A stretch of 64,000 nucleotides of DNA, taken from Bacteroidales bacterium (GTDB lineage: Bacteria; Bacteroidota; Bacteroidia; Bacteroidales; Lentimicrobiaceae). The notes beneath the pieces are model-generated. The model made no database searches and was not told the DNA's origin. It was given only the letters and a program-made list of their open reading frames with translations. Positions within the stretch are counted from its first letter, which is position 1. The number at the start of each line of letters is the position of its first letter. Both the position numbers and the translations under genes were made by a program. Below, piece after piece: positions 55,778 to 64,000 of the stretch. The DNA lies in the NCBI GenBank assembly GCA_022837485.1, contig JALHHH010000003.1, positions 42,153 to 106,152 on the forward strand, given 5' to 3'.

Positions 55778-56100
55778 CAGTCTATTCAGAGCTGAATATT
55801 AATTTTTATGCGTATCCGACGGAAAAACCGGTAACTATGGAGATATGGAGCGATCGGATAAGACGTAAGGATTTTGGATCTCAGATTGTGGTTTTACAGG
55901 ACATATTTAATGAGAAGACAGAGCATTTCATGTAAAATCCTTTGAATGTCAAGGAACAGGTTTTCAATTCTCAGGGCATATGTGTTCGTTAATTATTCAT
56001 GAGTTGAATCTCACTTTTGATATTTTCGGGATTTGTCTCCATATGGTGGGTTTTCATGAATTTCTGTAATCATATTGCGAAGCATCAACACAGTTCATCC
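55778..56100. other. Intergenic region with an AT-rich terminator-like hairpin
   Basis: 323 bases between convergent genes. At 55783-55798 TATTCA pairs with TGAATA around GAGC and is followed by TTAATTTTT, a plausible weak terminator for the nuclease gene. No gene was found. Confidence 0.45.
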
Positions 56101-57696
56101 TCATCCACCGAAATATCTTATCAGCAACTTATCCAATTCGTCGGGGTTAACCGGTTTTTTCATGTATTCGCTGGCCCCGGAAGCCAGGGCTGTATCCTTA
56201 CCACCGGGGTAGATACCTGCCGTTTGCACGATTACTATTGCTTCCCGGTTAAATTCCCGTATCCGTCGAATGGCATCAAATCCATCGATATCGGGCAGGG
56301 CAATATCCATCAAAATCAGATTCAGATCATCGTGATCGCGACACAACTGCACGGAATCCAGACCGTTCGCAGCCTGTAAAAGCTCAGCCCCCTTGTTTTT
56401 CAGGTGCATATAAAGCAGCATTCGCGACGCGGGGTCATCATCCACCAATAAAGCTTTAATTCCTTGGGCAGGCTTAGCGTTTACTGCTTTATGCTTCGGG
56501 AAGCCAATAGTAAATTCCGCCCCGGGACTGGCAAGCGGCATGGTAAAGCGGAATACCGAACCGCGTCCTTCCTCGCTCTCCACCCAGATCCTTCCATTAT
56601 TGATGGAAACGAATTCGCGCGAGAGCACCAGCCCCAGACCACTGCCTGATTCTCCTTCGGTACCCCTTCGCACCCCCTGTAACGAGGCGTTAAACAGTCG
56701 GTGAACCATCTCGCGGTTGATACCAATACCGTTGTCGCGAACCGTAAAGCACACTTCCCTATCCCCGCAGGGTGCAGCACCAACAAATACGCTCCCGCCT
56801 TCGGGCGTGAATTTTACTGCATTCGACAGCAGATTACGTAAAATGCACTCCAGCATGCGTTCGTCGGCAAATACATTCAGGGTTTCGGACACGTCGCACT
56901 CTATCGAAATGCTCTTTGCCAAGGCGTGCTGGCGGATAAGGTCAACGGATGTCTGGATGTGCATGGCAACATTAACAGCGTTGGGAGAGGCCGTCCGGTT
57001 GCCGGTTTGTATTTCAGCCCATTCGAGCAGATTCTCGAGCAAGCGGTAGAGGTTTGAAGCCGATCGCGACATAGTCTGCAGAAACTGACCTATCTGGTCA
57101 AGCGAAAGGGAGAAAAGCCGGGCTTCTACCACCTGCGTAAGGCTGATAAAGGAAGCAATTGGACTTCGAAGGTCGTGAGCAATGATGGAATACAAACGAT
57201 CGCGGCTGGCATTGAGCTCTTTAAGACTAATTTCGCTGTTCTGCAGAGCATCTTCTGCTTCACGGCGGTCGGTAATATTCCTTCCTACCGCCAGGGTGCT
57301 GTTGCCGCAGGGCCCCTGTTTGCCGCTCCACTCTATCCAGACAATGCTGCCGTTCCTGTGCCTGTAACGATTTATGAACTTCACCACTTCCAGGCCGCTT
57401 AGGGAGCCTTCAAACATTTCCCGGGTTCTGTCCAGATCGTCAGGAAAAACAAACTGCTCATACCCTCTTCCGGTGATTTCGTTTAGCGGATAGCCCAACA
57501 CCCGCTCCCAGGCCGGATTCAACTCGAGAAACTGCCCGGATGAATTCACCACACAGAACAAATCCGTACTTTCCTGAAAAAAAATCGAATGGATAGATGA
57601 CTCCAGCCCAATCGGGCTCGGTTTGGATTTACTACCAGTATCGTTAGTTATAATTAATTCTATTTCCCCCATAAATATCTTCCCCACACAGCACAA
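56101..57696 (-). CDS. Hybrid PAS histidine kinase with receiver domain
   Basis: 531 residues; Met9 is an alternative start. No membrane segment, so a cytoplasmic sensor. PAS domain at about 36-150 (FLELNPAWERVLGYP, HRNGSIVWIEW). HisKA has phosphoacceptor His174 in IIAHDLRSPIASF. HATPase c has LLSNAVKFTPEGG, VRDNGIGI and GSGLGLVLSREF. A C-terminal receiver has LLVDDDPASR, phosphoacceptor near Asp464 in LILMDIALPD, and KKPV with the conserved Lys. The output domain is missing, so the phosphate must pass to another protein. No regulator or target gene lies beside it; the signal is unknown. Confidence 0.9.
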   Translation of the reverse strand: MCCVGKIFMGEIELIITNDTGSKSKPSPIGLESSIHSIFFQESTDLFCVVNSSGQFLELNPAWERVLGYPLNEITGRGYEQFVFPDDLDRTREMFEGSLSGLEVVKFINRYRHRNGSIVWIEWSGKQGPCGNSTLAVGRNITDRREAEDALQNSEISLKELNASRDRLYSIIAHDLRSPIASFISLTQVVEARLFSLSLDQIGQFLQTMSRSASNLYRLLENLLEWAEIQTGNRTASPNAVNVAMHIQTSVDLIRQHALAKSISIECDVSETLNVFADERMLECILRNLLSNAVKFTPEGGSVFVGAAPCGDREVCFTVRDNGIGINREMVHRLFNASLQGVRRGTEGESGSGLGLVLSREFVSINNGRIWVESEEGRGSVFRFTMPLASPGAEFTIGFPKHKAVNAKPAQGIKALLVDDDPASRMLLYMHLKNKGAELLQAANGLDSVQLCRDHDDLNLILMDIALPDIDGFDAIRRIREFNREAIVIVQTAGIYPGGKDTALASGASEYMKKPVNPDELDKLLIRYFGG

Positions 57697-58467
57697 GCGA
57701 ATTTACATCCTTATAAAACATTTACAAGCACATCGAGGGTGGAAAGTTAGTAAAAAAAACGTGCAGGAAACATTGGAGGATTCGTTTGAACGGGCGCTTG
57801 GATTTTCATGTGCATGAATGGACAATTGGCAAGGTCAGATGGCTACGCAGATGGTTATCGCGTGCTGAGAAAGTGTGGATTTTTAATTGGATAATAGCAC
57901 GGGTATCTGGAGTCGCAGAATGAGATTTCCCCTGCGATTGCGGATTTCCGGCGATCAAATTAAGCTGTTTTGTATATAAGTATTCGGGATTGCCAGAGTC
58001 TTTTACGATTATTTCATTAATTTTCAATGTTTTCCCTAATTCGGATTTATTAAAAAAAAATATTGACCGGATGGAATAATTATCCTATGTTAGCAACACT
58101 TATTGACTTTCAAATTGTGTTTTTTTTGAGTAAGATTTGCTGTACCCGGGTGTAATGATTCATATATTGCCAGCCTTCTTTGAAACCGGCAACAACAAAC
58201 GGAAATAATAGCAGACTTTCTCTTTCAATGGCGCACTTGGTTGTCACAAATATTAATCCGTTGTTTAACAGTTAGACTAAACTGATTTTTAAAGGTCGCG
58301 TTCAATAAAAATATCGTTCAAGAATGCATCTTTCGGATAAAGTACACGGAAAATCTAACAAATATTGCGCGTGTATCTTCACTCCATCAGGGAAATAACC
58401 ATTAACTGCCCTAAACAATACGTTTGGAAACAGAACAGACAGTCAAAATAAACCAAGCGATGGCAAT
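57697..58467. other. Long divergent intergenic region
   Basis: 771 bases between the histidine kinase (minus) and the YidD-like gene (plus). AT-rich from about 58040. It contains TACGTTTG at 58419 and an inverted repeat TACACG...CGTGTA at about 58340-58374. A 73-codon minus-strand frame at 57806-58027 has no recognisable features and was not accepted. Confidence 0.5.
58419..58426 (+). promoter_or_regulatory. -7 promoter box for the YidD-TPR gene
   Basis: TACGTTTG matches TAnnTTTG and lies 42 bases before the ATG at 58468, a typical leader length here. Confidence 0.55.
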
Positions 58468-59697
58468 ATGGCAAAATCGTATTTCGCACTTCTAAGTGGT
58501 TTTTTTATCAATGCTATCCTTTTCTCAGCCCTTTCAGGGATTTGCCAGTCACACATGTCGCGCAGCGATGGTAATGTAGTTGCTTCCACCCACCCGTATT
58601 TAAACCGAAGCATCGAACGCAAGGAATCCGCAGCCATCGATTACATAGGATTCTATCAGAAATACGTAAGTGCACTGCGGGGTCAGGAATGCCCCATGTA
58701 CCCCAGTTGTTCCAATTACGGACTTAAAACCTTCAGTGAAACGAATTTCGCGCAGGGCATGGTGCTTACCTCCGACCGCCTGCTAAGATGCGGTCACGAT
58801 CCGGAAAATTATTCGCTGACTCTTCAGCCAAATGGCTTCCGTTTAATTGACTATCCGGCCTATGACCAGCCCCCCGCTGATCTTGTGTACACAAAAACCT
58901 CTTATCATTATGCATATGCCGATACGCTCAATGACGATTCCACGGTTGTTTTTGTCAAGAAATTAATCAACAATCAGTTTTACCGTGAAGCTCTGCTTGA
59001 AATTCTAAGAATCGAGCAAAAGAAAGATTCATTTGACTTAGAACTATTTACAAATAAAATCATATGCCTTCGGGCCATTGGTGAATACGAAAAAGCCTTG
59101 TTCGAATACCATACAAAATGTCCGGAACCTAATGAATCCGATGCCGGACTGGTATATCAGATTGCCCTCACTAACTATAAACTTGGAAACTTCGACCTGG
59201 CATCCAAATATATAGCGTTGGCCATGAATTCGTGCAACGACGATTTCTGCAAGTCCGGAACTTTATTGCTCAGCGGCCTTATATGCGCACATCAGGAAAA
59301 GTGGACCGATGCAATGCTTGCATATTCAGCCCTTGAAGCCATTGACTCCTATGCTCCTGCAGCCCTTTCGAACCGGAAAATCCTTGAAGATGCACTTCCG
59401 CTCAGGACAAAAAGTCCGGCCGTTTCCGCAATACTTTCAGTCGTTCCGGGTGCAGGTTACGCATATACGGGACACACGCAAACAGCCCTTTCTGCCTTTT
59501 TAGTGAACGGACTTCTTGCCTATGCAACATACACGAGTTTCAAAACTGAAAACTACGGTGTGGGAATTTTGGCCGGAGTATTTAACCTGAGCTTCTATAT
59601 AGGCAACATTTACGGCTCGGCTCAAAGCGCAAAACGATACAATAAGAGGCAAAAAGACACCATTATACGCAAACTTGAATTTAATACTAACCTTTAA
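58468..59697 (+). CDS. YidD-domain protein fused to TPR-like repeats and membrane helices
   Basis: 409 residues. A signal or anchor helix fills the first 27. Residues about 58-112 match YidD: IGFYQKYVSALRGQECPMYP, SCSNYG and SDRLLRCGHD, with Cys75, Cys81 and Cys108. YidD is normally a free 70-90-residue membrane-insertion factor. Here it is followed by helical TPR-like repeats (EALLEILRIE, ALFEYHTKC, ALTNYKLGNFDLASKYI) and, from about 310, two hydrophobic segments with SVVPGAGYAYTG of the DUF5683/TM2 type. It appears to be an envelope-assembly protein, but this is inferred. It precedes the next gene by 11 bases. Confidence 0.75.
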   Translation: MAKSYFALLSGFFINAILFSALSGICQSHMSRSDGNVVASTHPYLNRSIERKESAAIDYIGFYQKYVSALRGQECPMYPSCSNYGLKTFSETNFAQGMVLTSDRLLRCGHDPENYSLTLQPNGFRLIDYPAYDQPPADLVYTKTSYHYAYADTLNDDSTVVFVKKLINNQFYREALLEILRIEQKKDSFDLELFTNKIICLRAIGEYEKALFEYHTKCPEPNESDAGLVYQIALTNYKLGNFDLASKYIALAMNSCNDDFCKSGTLLLSGLICAHQEKWTDAMLAYSALEAIDSYAPAALSNRKILEDALPLRTKSPAVSAILSVVPGAGYAYTGHTQTALSAFLVNGLLAYATYTSFKTENYGVGILAGVFNLSFYIGNIYGSAQSAKRYNKRQKDTIIRKLEFNTNL

Positions 59698-59708
59698 TCA
59701 ACACACCC

Positions 59709-60236
59709 ATGATTTCAAAAATCCAGCAGTCAATTCTCACGAAACCGCTTGCACTTATTCTGGCAGTTTCCTTCCTGATGATGTCGTTTACCATTAAGGG
59801 AGACGGTGAAGTAGTCCTGAACGCCGGCACCCGGGTAGCACTCGAAACAATTTCGATGATTCAATCCGACACGGTGGCAATTGGTCAGACCATCGATTTC
59901 AGGGTCAAGTACGATGTCAAAGTAGACAATAAAGTGGTAATCGCCGCAGGTTCAATCGCTAAAGGACAGGTGATGCGTGCCGAGAAAGCCAAAGGCATCG
60001 GTAAGGAAGGTATCGTTGAGATACAGATCAAGACGGTCACAGCCGTTGACGGACAAGAGGTTTTCCTCACGGGAGGGAATGTATACCAGGAAGGAGAAGA
60101 CCGGCAAGTGCTTTCCATTGTCCTCGGAATTTTCGTTTGTCTGCTTTTCCTTGTCATGAAAGGCAAAAACGCCATTGTACCTCCGGGTTATGAGGTAAGC
60201 GCCACCGTAGCTTCCACCATCAACATTAACGCATAG
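59709..60236 (+). CDS. Unknown envelope protein with beta domain and C-terminal helix
   Basis: 175 residues. An N-terminal hydrophobic stretch (LALILAVSFLMMSF) looks like a signal anchor. The middle (about 35-130) is beta-rich, with VLNAGTRVALETIS, IGQTIDFRVKYDV, VIAAGSIAKGQV, and GGNVYQEGEDRQVL. A helix follows (SIVLGIFVCLLFLVM). The core reads like a periplasmic domain that tunes a property such as heat- or stress-dependent resistance, but I know no function for it. It starts 11 bases after the YidD-fusion gene and is clearly cotranscribed with it. Confidence 0.72.
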   Translation: MISKIQQSILTKPLALILAVSFLMMSFTIKGDGEVVLNAGTRVALETISMIQSDTVAIGQTIDFRVKYDVKVDNKVVIAAGSIAKGQVMRAEKAKGIGKEGIVEIQIKTVTAVDGQEVFLTGGNVYQEGEDRQVLSIVLGIFVCLLFLVMKGKNAIVPPGYEVSATVASTININA

Positions 60237-60578
60237 CGAAAGCAGTAAGCCCTTCATGAAAGGAAAATAACCTTCCGTTCAGACTCGCACGTATCCAGTA
60301 TTTTTGTCCCTTTAAGGCTACTTGACGCACTAAAAAACGCAATAGCGCAAAAGATTCCCGGATGCAGCCAGCAACCTTGTACAACCGTCAGGTGTTGCCG
60401 GCTGCATCGGATTGCGCAGCAGAATAACACCAATCCACCCATAAAAATAAAAGCATGTACAACAACAGAAACCAGGTTTCAACTACTGGCTTCTGCATTT
60501 TATGACTATCCGGAATTATCTGAAGATATTAAGGACATATGCCGGATTCAGCTTAATACCTTTCCAATACCATAAACC
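60237..60578. other. Intergenic region with promoter-like box and long hairpin
   Basis: 342 bases. A TATTTTTG box at 60299-60306 is not followed by a gene for 270 bases. At 60361-60375 and 60394-60408, GATGCAGCCAGCAAC pairs with GTTGCCGGCTGCATC (one mismatch). It may end the upstream mRNA or belong to a small RNA. No protein gene is supported. Confidence 0.45.
60299..60306 (+). promoter_or_regulatory. Orphan -7 promoter-like box
   Basis: TATTTTTG, full match to TAnnTTTG, 62 bases after the stop of the preceding gene and 272 before the DUF1697 start. Confidence 0.35.
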
Positions 60579-61124
60579 ATGCAAACTTATATAGCCCTGC
60601 TCAGAGCAATCAACGTGTCAGGGAAAAATACAATCAATATGGATCAGCTCCGCACGTTGTTTGAGGATTTGGGATTTACTGAAGTACGAACCTGGCTGCA
60701 GAGCGGAAATGTAGTGTTTGCTTCCGCGGAAAACAATACCGGGGATATCGCACAGCGCATCAGCAACGCCATAAAAAATACGAAGGGATATAACGTCGGT
60801 GTATTGATAATGTCTGCCGGCAGCCTGAAACAGGTGCTTAACGGCAATCCCTTTCTTAATGATCCGGATAAAAACCCCGCTTTCATGCACGTCACTTTCC
60901 TTGAATCAGCAAGTAATGCAGATGCTGCGATCATAGGTGCCAGAGCATCTGAGGGTGAAGACTTCCTCATTTCCGGGAAAACCGTTTACCTCTATTGCCC
61001 ATTCGGTTACGGTCGAACCAAACTTACAAACAGCCTGTTTGAATCGAAACTGAAAACCACCGCCTCCACCCGGAATTGGAAAACGGTGACCGAACTTGTT
61101 AAAATGTCGCGGGAGTCCGGCTGA
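60579..61124 (+). CDS. DUF1697 family protein
   Basis: 181 residues, normal length. The opening TYIALLRAINVSGKNTINM and the following TWLQSGNVVFAS, then PFLND and LYCPFGYGRTKLTN with NWKTVTELVKM near the end, are the family marks. DUF1697 proteins are small cytoplasmic proteins of unknown activity common in bacteria. No operon partner is evident: flanking gaps are over 250 bases. Confidence 0.92.
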   Translation: MQTYIALLRAINVSGKNTINMDQLRTLFEDLGFTEVRTWLQSGNVVFASAENNTGDIAQRISNAIKNTKGYNVGVLIMSAGSLKQVLNGNPFLNDPDKNPAFMHVTFLESASNADAAIIGARASEGEDFLISGKTVYLYCPFGYGRTKLTNSLFESKLKTTASTRNWKTVTELVKMSRESG

Positions 61125-61297
61125 TTTACCGGAAATGCCGGTATATAAACTCCGGAATACAGACTAATCCAGAAATAAGAATAAGCATAAACATTTCATA
61201 TTTAGTTAATTGCAACTTTTCTCTTGACAAACCCTTCTGCGTTTCGTAAATTAGAGGTCATCCTCATTTAAAGACAGGTTAATCGGTGACATTTCAG

Positions 61298-61326
61298 GGT
61301 CTGATATATTCAGACCTCCTGTTTTA
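61298..61326 (+). terminator. Small hairpin upstream of the T9SS/DUF1566 pair
   Basis: GGTCTGA and TCAGACC form a 7-pair stem with a 5-base loop, followed by TCCTGTTTT. It may terminate upstream transcription or act as an attenuator. Confidence 0.4.
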
Positions 61327-61332
61327 GTATTG

Positions 61333-61342
61333 CCCGAAAGGG
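61333..61342. repeat. CCCGAAAGGG palindromic 10-mer, intergenic copy
   Basis: Second non-coding copy of the over-represented motif, extended here to GCCCGAAAGGGC, 47 bases before the small T9SS gene. Just before it, GGTCTGA at 61298-61304 pairs with TCAGACC at 61310-61316. Confidence 0.5.
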
Positions 61343-61389
61343 CTTCATATATCGTTCCCGTTTTTAGTAATTAACTAAACATCAACAAT

Positions 61390-61875
61390 ATGCGATCCAT
61401 CCGAGTTGGAATTGCCTTATTGCTGGCATCTCTTTGCATTAGCGGTTTGCACGCCCAGGAAACTGTGGCAGCCTCTGGCAGCGCACTATCCGGAACAGGG
61501 GGTTCGGTGAGTTACTCCCTGGGGCAGACAGTTTATACTGTGATTGGCGGGAGTACTGGTTCGGTAGCACAGGGGGTGCAACAGCCCTACGAGATCTCCG
61601 TGATTACTGCCTCAGAGAACTGGAGCAAGACTCAGCTTGAAGTCTCTGTGTATCCCAACCCCGCTTCTCTCACTCTTAACGTGCATGCACAACTTCTGCC
61701 TCCGGGCGGTCTGCGCGTTTGCATGTACGACCTCAATGGCAGGTGTTTGCTCGATAAACCAATAACAAACACACACACCATTCTCGACATCGGGACTCTG
61801 TCACCTGCCACTTACCTGGTAAAGGTATTCAGGCAGAGTAACGAAATCACCGTTTTTAAAGTCATCAAAAATTAA
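61390..61875 (+). CDS. Small T9SS type A sorting-domain protein
   Basis: 161 residues; signal peptide ending SGLHAQ. The short mature part (SGSALSGTGGSVSYSLGQTVY, ending VAQGVQQPYEI) is a repeated Bacteroidota pattern, followed directly by a complete type A sorting domain: VSVYPNPASLTLNV to VFKVIKN. There is almost no cargo, so it might be a surface anchor or structural piece. It is followed after 9 bases by the DUF1566-like gene, a pairing that recurs in this phylum. Confidence 0.8.
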   Translation: MRSIRVGIALLLASLCISGLHAQETVAASGSALSGTGGSVSYSLGQTVYTVIGGSTGSVAQGVQQPYEISVITASENWSKTQLEVSVYPNPASLTLNVHAQLLPPGGLRVCMYDLNGRCLLDKPITNTHTILDIGTLSPATYLVKVFRQSNEITVFKVIKN

Positions 61876-61884
61876 CAAAAACCC

Positions 61885-62802
61885 ATGAGACGATTCATAT
61901 TCACAGCAGTCATGGTGTGCCTTGCTGCTCACCTCAATGCCCAGGTTCCTGATCTGATGAGTTATCAGGCCGTTATACGCAACAGCAACGATCAGCTGGT
62001 CGTCAATACCCAGGTAGGACTTCGGATCAGCATCCAGAAATACGTATTTGGAGCCCCGCCCTCTTACGAGAACGTATATGTTGAAATCCATACCCCAGTG
62101 ACCAATGAAAACGGACTTATCAGTATTAAAATCGGTGAGGGCAGCGTGGTTGGCGGTAATTTAAGCACCATAGACTGGGCAGGCGGAGCATACTACATAC
62201 AAACTCAGTGCGATCCCACGGGAGGAACAAACTATTCAATCACAGGCCGTAACCAGTTACTGAGCGTTCCGTATGCCCTGAATGCAAAAAATGCAAAAAA
62301 CTATAAAATCGGTGACTTCGCTCACGGCGGCATTGTATTCTGGGTAGATGAAACCGGTCAGCACGGAAAGGTATGCGCCAAAAGCGATCTCAGCATTTAC
62401 CCGCGCTGGCATGCAGGCACTTCTGTAAGAACGGCTACTTACAGCAACTCCGGTAAAGTAAACACAGCACAGATCATAGCCGTCCAGACTGCGGTAAGCG
62501 ATGACGGGGATATATACGCTGCCCGGGCATGTAATGAACTGGAACTAACCGAAAACAGCATAGTATACAACGAATGGTATCTCCCCTCCCTGGAAGAACT
62601 CGGACAGATATACGCAAACCGGACGGTAATAAACCAAACGGCAGTTCTGAACGGAGGTACAGCATTTGTAAACGGAGATTACTGGTCATCTAACGAATTT
62701 GGTTCGTACTACTTTGCCCGGACAAGAAACATGGTAAACGGAACAACCACCTATCAATCGAAAGATTATGGCTACAGGGTGAGACCGGTAAGGTCGTTTT
62801 GA
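61885..62802 (+). CDS. Secreted DUF1566/Lcl-like C-terminal domain protein
   Basis: 305 residues; signal peptide ending HLNAQ. Residues about 20-140 carry the Bacteroidota head-like pattern MSYQAVIRNSNDQLVVN, ISIKIGEG and LLSVPYALNAKNA. The C-terminal part begins YKIGDFAHGGIVFWVDETG and shows the DUF1566 features ACNELELTE, YNEWYLPSLEEL, DYWSSNEF and YGYRVRPVRSF, a C-type-lectin-like fold seen in surface proteins. It has no T9SS signal of its own; the small T9SS protein just upstream may be its partner. Role in binding at the surface is only inferred. Confidence 0.82.
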   Translation: MRRFIFTAVMVCLAAHLNAQVPDLMSYQAVIRNSNDQLVVNTQVGLRISIQKYVFGAPPSYENVYVEIHTPVTNENGLISIKIGEGSVVGGNLSTIDWAGGAYYIQTQCDPTGGTNYSITGRNQLLSVPYALNAKNAKNYKIGDFAHGGIVFWVDETGQHGKVCAKSDLSIYPRWHAGTSVRTATYSNSGKVNTAQIIAVQTAVSDDGDIYAARACNELELTENSIVYNEWYLPSLEELGQIYANRTVINQTAVLNGGTAFVNGDYWSSNEFGSYYFARTRNMVNGTTTYQSKDYGYRVRPVRSF

Positions 62803-63221
62803 TTGCGGATTTAAGCATTAGGAGTAACCCGTCAGACTGGTTGTCCGGGATTTTTAAATGGGGCTGTTTCGGGATACGCAAAACAGGGGTGAATGACGGG
62901 GGTAGAGCAACAGCCATGCGTATGATGGGAAATATGGGCTTTTACCAATAAGAAAAGGACGATGGGCAAGTCCTTTGGAGTACTATACCGCTGTTGGTTG
63001 GGATTCCAATGGACAAAGAACAGAACCCGATGTTTTTCAGCAAAAGAAGGTCTGAAAATCTATTTTTGCCGATTCCAATAAAACTGAATGACCACGGAAT
63101 AGATAAAAATGAATAAGAAGGACAGATAAAAAGTTAAATTCTAAGGTCGATTTCAGGTGTCCAATTCAATTGCCACTAAATGCAAAAAGCCTGACAATCA
63201 AACGATTATCAGGCTTATTTG
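62803..63221. other. Intergenic region, no gene seen
   Basis: 419 bases between the DUF1566-like gene and tRNA-Asp. A possible weak terminator (CCCG...CGGGATTTTT at about 62828-62855) follows the gene. The tRNA terminator is at 63184-63216. No gene was seen. Confidence 0.45.
63184..63216 (-). terminator. Terminator after tRNA-Asp
   Basis: AAGCCTGACAAT at 63187-63198 pairs with ATTATCAGGCTT at 63205-63216 with one G-T pair. On the minus strand it is followed by TTTGC, directly downstream of the tRNA. Confidence 0.75.
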
Positions 63222-63295
63222 CGGTCCGGACGGGACTCGAACCCGCGACCCCGTGCGTGACAGGCACGTATTCTAACCAACTGAACTACCGGACC
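63222..63295 (-). tRNA. tRNA-Asp (anticodon GTC)
   Basis: 74 bases on the minus strand. The acceptor GGTCCGG pairs with CCGGACC. The D arm starts TAGTTCAGTTGG, the anticodon loop reads CTGTCAC with GTC, and the T arm has GGTTCGAGTCC. The discriminator base is G, as required for tRNA-Asp. CCA is not encoded. Confidence 0.95.
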
Positions 63296-63637
63296 AATTT
63301 CTTAAAGAACTTCTCCCGAAAGAGTGTGCAAATATAGAACCTTTTTCTGATCCTGCAAGCAGGCATTGAAAAAAAAATTGATTTTTTTTTAGACTGTAAA
63401 TCCAGTGACAATTTACCCCGATCCTTAACTGCTGAAATTCAGCTCTATCCGCGCTAAGACAAACATCCGGGCCAGCAATTACTTACATGGTTTTTCAATT
63501 ATTTGCACTCTAATCGGCGATTATTTAATGCCGGACAAAACTCCGGCTTCTTCCCTCCCCTCTGAAAAATTATAAAATGCCGACAGACTCTTTCCAACAA
63601 GACGAATGTTTTTCTGTTTATTGATAAATTTCCACCC
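63296..63637. other. Intergenic region between tRNA-Asp and carbonic anhydrase
   Basis: 342 bases, AT-rich around 63360-63400. It holds the tRNA promoter at 63329-63336. A near-consensus TAAATTTC lies at about 63624, close to the carbonic anhydrase start. Confidence 0.45.
63329..63336 (-). promoter_or_regulatory. -7 promoter box of tRNA-Asp
   Basis: CAAATATA on the plus strand is TATATTTG on the minus strand, a full TAnnTTTG match 34 bases upstream of the mature tRNA 5' end. Confidence 0.6.
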
Positions 63638-64000
63638 ATGACCGATCTGAAAGACGGAATTCTGAAGTTCAGAAAACAGGAATTTGAGGCAAATAAGGAG
63701 CATTTTACCAGTCTGGGACGCCGGCAAAATCCGCATACCCTTTTCATCGGCTGTTCCGATTCACGGGTAGTGCCTACGCTCATCACTCAAACCATGCCCG
63801 GCGAACTTTTTATCGTGCGCAATATTGCCAATATTGTTCCTCCCTGGCGTGAATCGGAAGAATACCTTGCCACCACTTCAGCCATTGAATATGCCGTTCA
63901 GATTCTGAACGTGAAAAACATTATCGTATGCGGGCATTCCAACTGCGGAGGGTGTGCCGCCCTGTGGGAAAGTCCGGTCAACCTCGAAAAAATCCCCCAT
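63638..64000 (+). CDS. can: Beta-carbonic anhydrase, 5' part (gene continues past the window)
   Basis: 121 residues are visible from the ATG at 63638, without a stop before the window ends. Beta-class signature: IGCSDSRVVP with the first zinc-binding Cys and the Asp-Arg dyad, then FIVRNIANIVPP, and VCGHSNCGGCAAL with the other zinc ligands His and Cys. The enzyme interconverts CO2 and bicarbonate in the cytoplasm, supplying bicarbonate for carboxylations. The N-terminus is short and starts MTDLKDGILKFRK, typical of the family. Confidence 0.93.
   Translation, partial: MTDLKDGILKFRKQEFEANKEHFTSLGRRQNPHTLFIGCSDSRVVPTLITQTMPGELFIVRNIANIVPPWRESEEYLATTSAIEYAVQILNVKNIIVCGHSNCGGCAALWESPVNLEKIPH

Noticed and set aside
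57806..58027. A 73-codon minus-strand frame in the long intergenic gap
   Set aside because: No recognisable motif or neighbour coupling, and composition is like non-coding sequence.
1..64000. Insertion sequences, integrases or prophage genes
   Set aside because: No transposase, integrase or phage structural features were found in any long frame, and no terminal repeats were noticed.

Overview
The window reads as chromosomal DNA of a free-living or commensal Bacteroidota, most likely a member of or near the Bacteroidales. Support: many secreted proteins with type IX secretion (T9SS) C-terminal sorting domains, Bacteroidota -7 promoter boxes (TAnnTTTG) in front of genes, a family S46 dipeptidyl-peptidase, DUF4402 proteins, and a BtuB/BtuG-type cobalamin locus. 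There is no rRNA, phage, insertion sequence or CRISPR array. The only structural RNAs seen are one tRNA-Asp and one cobalamin riboswitch. Layout, 1-18.8 kb: the 3' part of a pyruvate phosphate dikinase-like gene, a divergent GAPDH, two large T9SS-secreted surface proteins flanking a small PID-CTERM-like protein, an acylphosphatase with an altered active site, a secreted GH18 protein, a DPP11-type S46 peptidase, RidA, an MFS transporter, and a para-aminobenzoate set (pabB-pabC facing pabA across a bidirectional promoter). 18.8-32.1 kb: a 1552-residue secreted subtilisin, a YyaL/DUF255 protein, a riboswitch-controlled vitamin B12 uptake operon (DUF6580 membrane protein, BtuB-like receptor, BtuG-like surface propeller), a ferritin-like protein and a membrane HEXXH protein that follows an alpha-2-macroglobulin lipoprotein. 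37.9-48.8 kb holds the most unusual locus, an apparent chaperone-usher system in a Bacteroidota: three DUF4402 putative pilin subunits, a PapD-like chaperone, a usher-like outer membrane protein carrying a C-terminal SPOR domain, and inside the same gene string a 1533-residue glycine-rich GEVED protein with a T9SS signal. A strong terminator after the first DUF4402 gene probably sets subunit stoichiometry. 49.2-64 kb: an XdhC-like protein, a likely peptidoglycan-sugar salvage operon (AmgK-like kinase, RapZ C-terminal domain, two small unknowns, MurU-like nucleotidyltransferase, AddB-like nuclease) in which both the kinase/RapZ gene and the MurU gene show +1 frame breaks, a hybrid PAS histidine kinase, a YidD-TPR-membrane fusion, a DUF1697 protein, a small T9SS protein paired with a DUF1566-type protein, tRNA-Asp, and the start of a beta-carbonic anhydrase that runs off the window. 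A palindromic 10-mer, CCCGAAAGGG, occurs at least nine times, far above chance.
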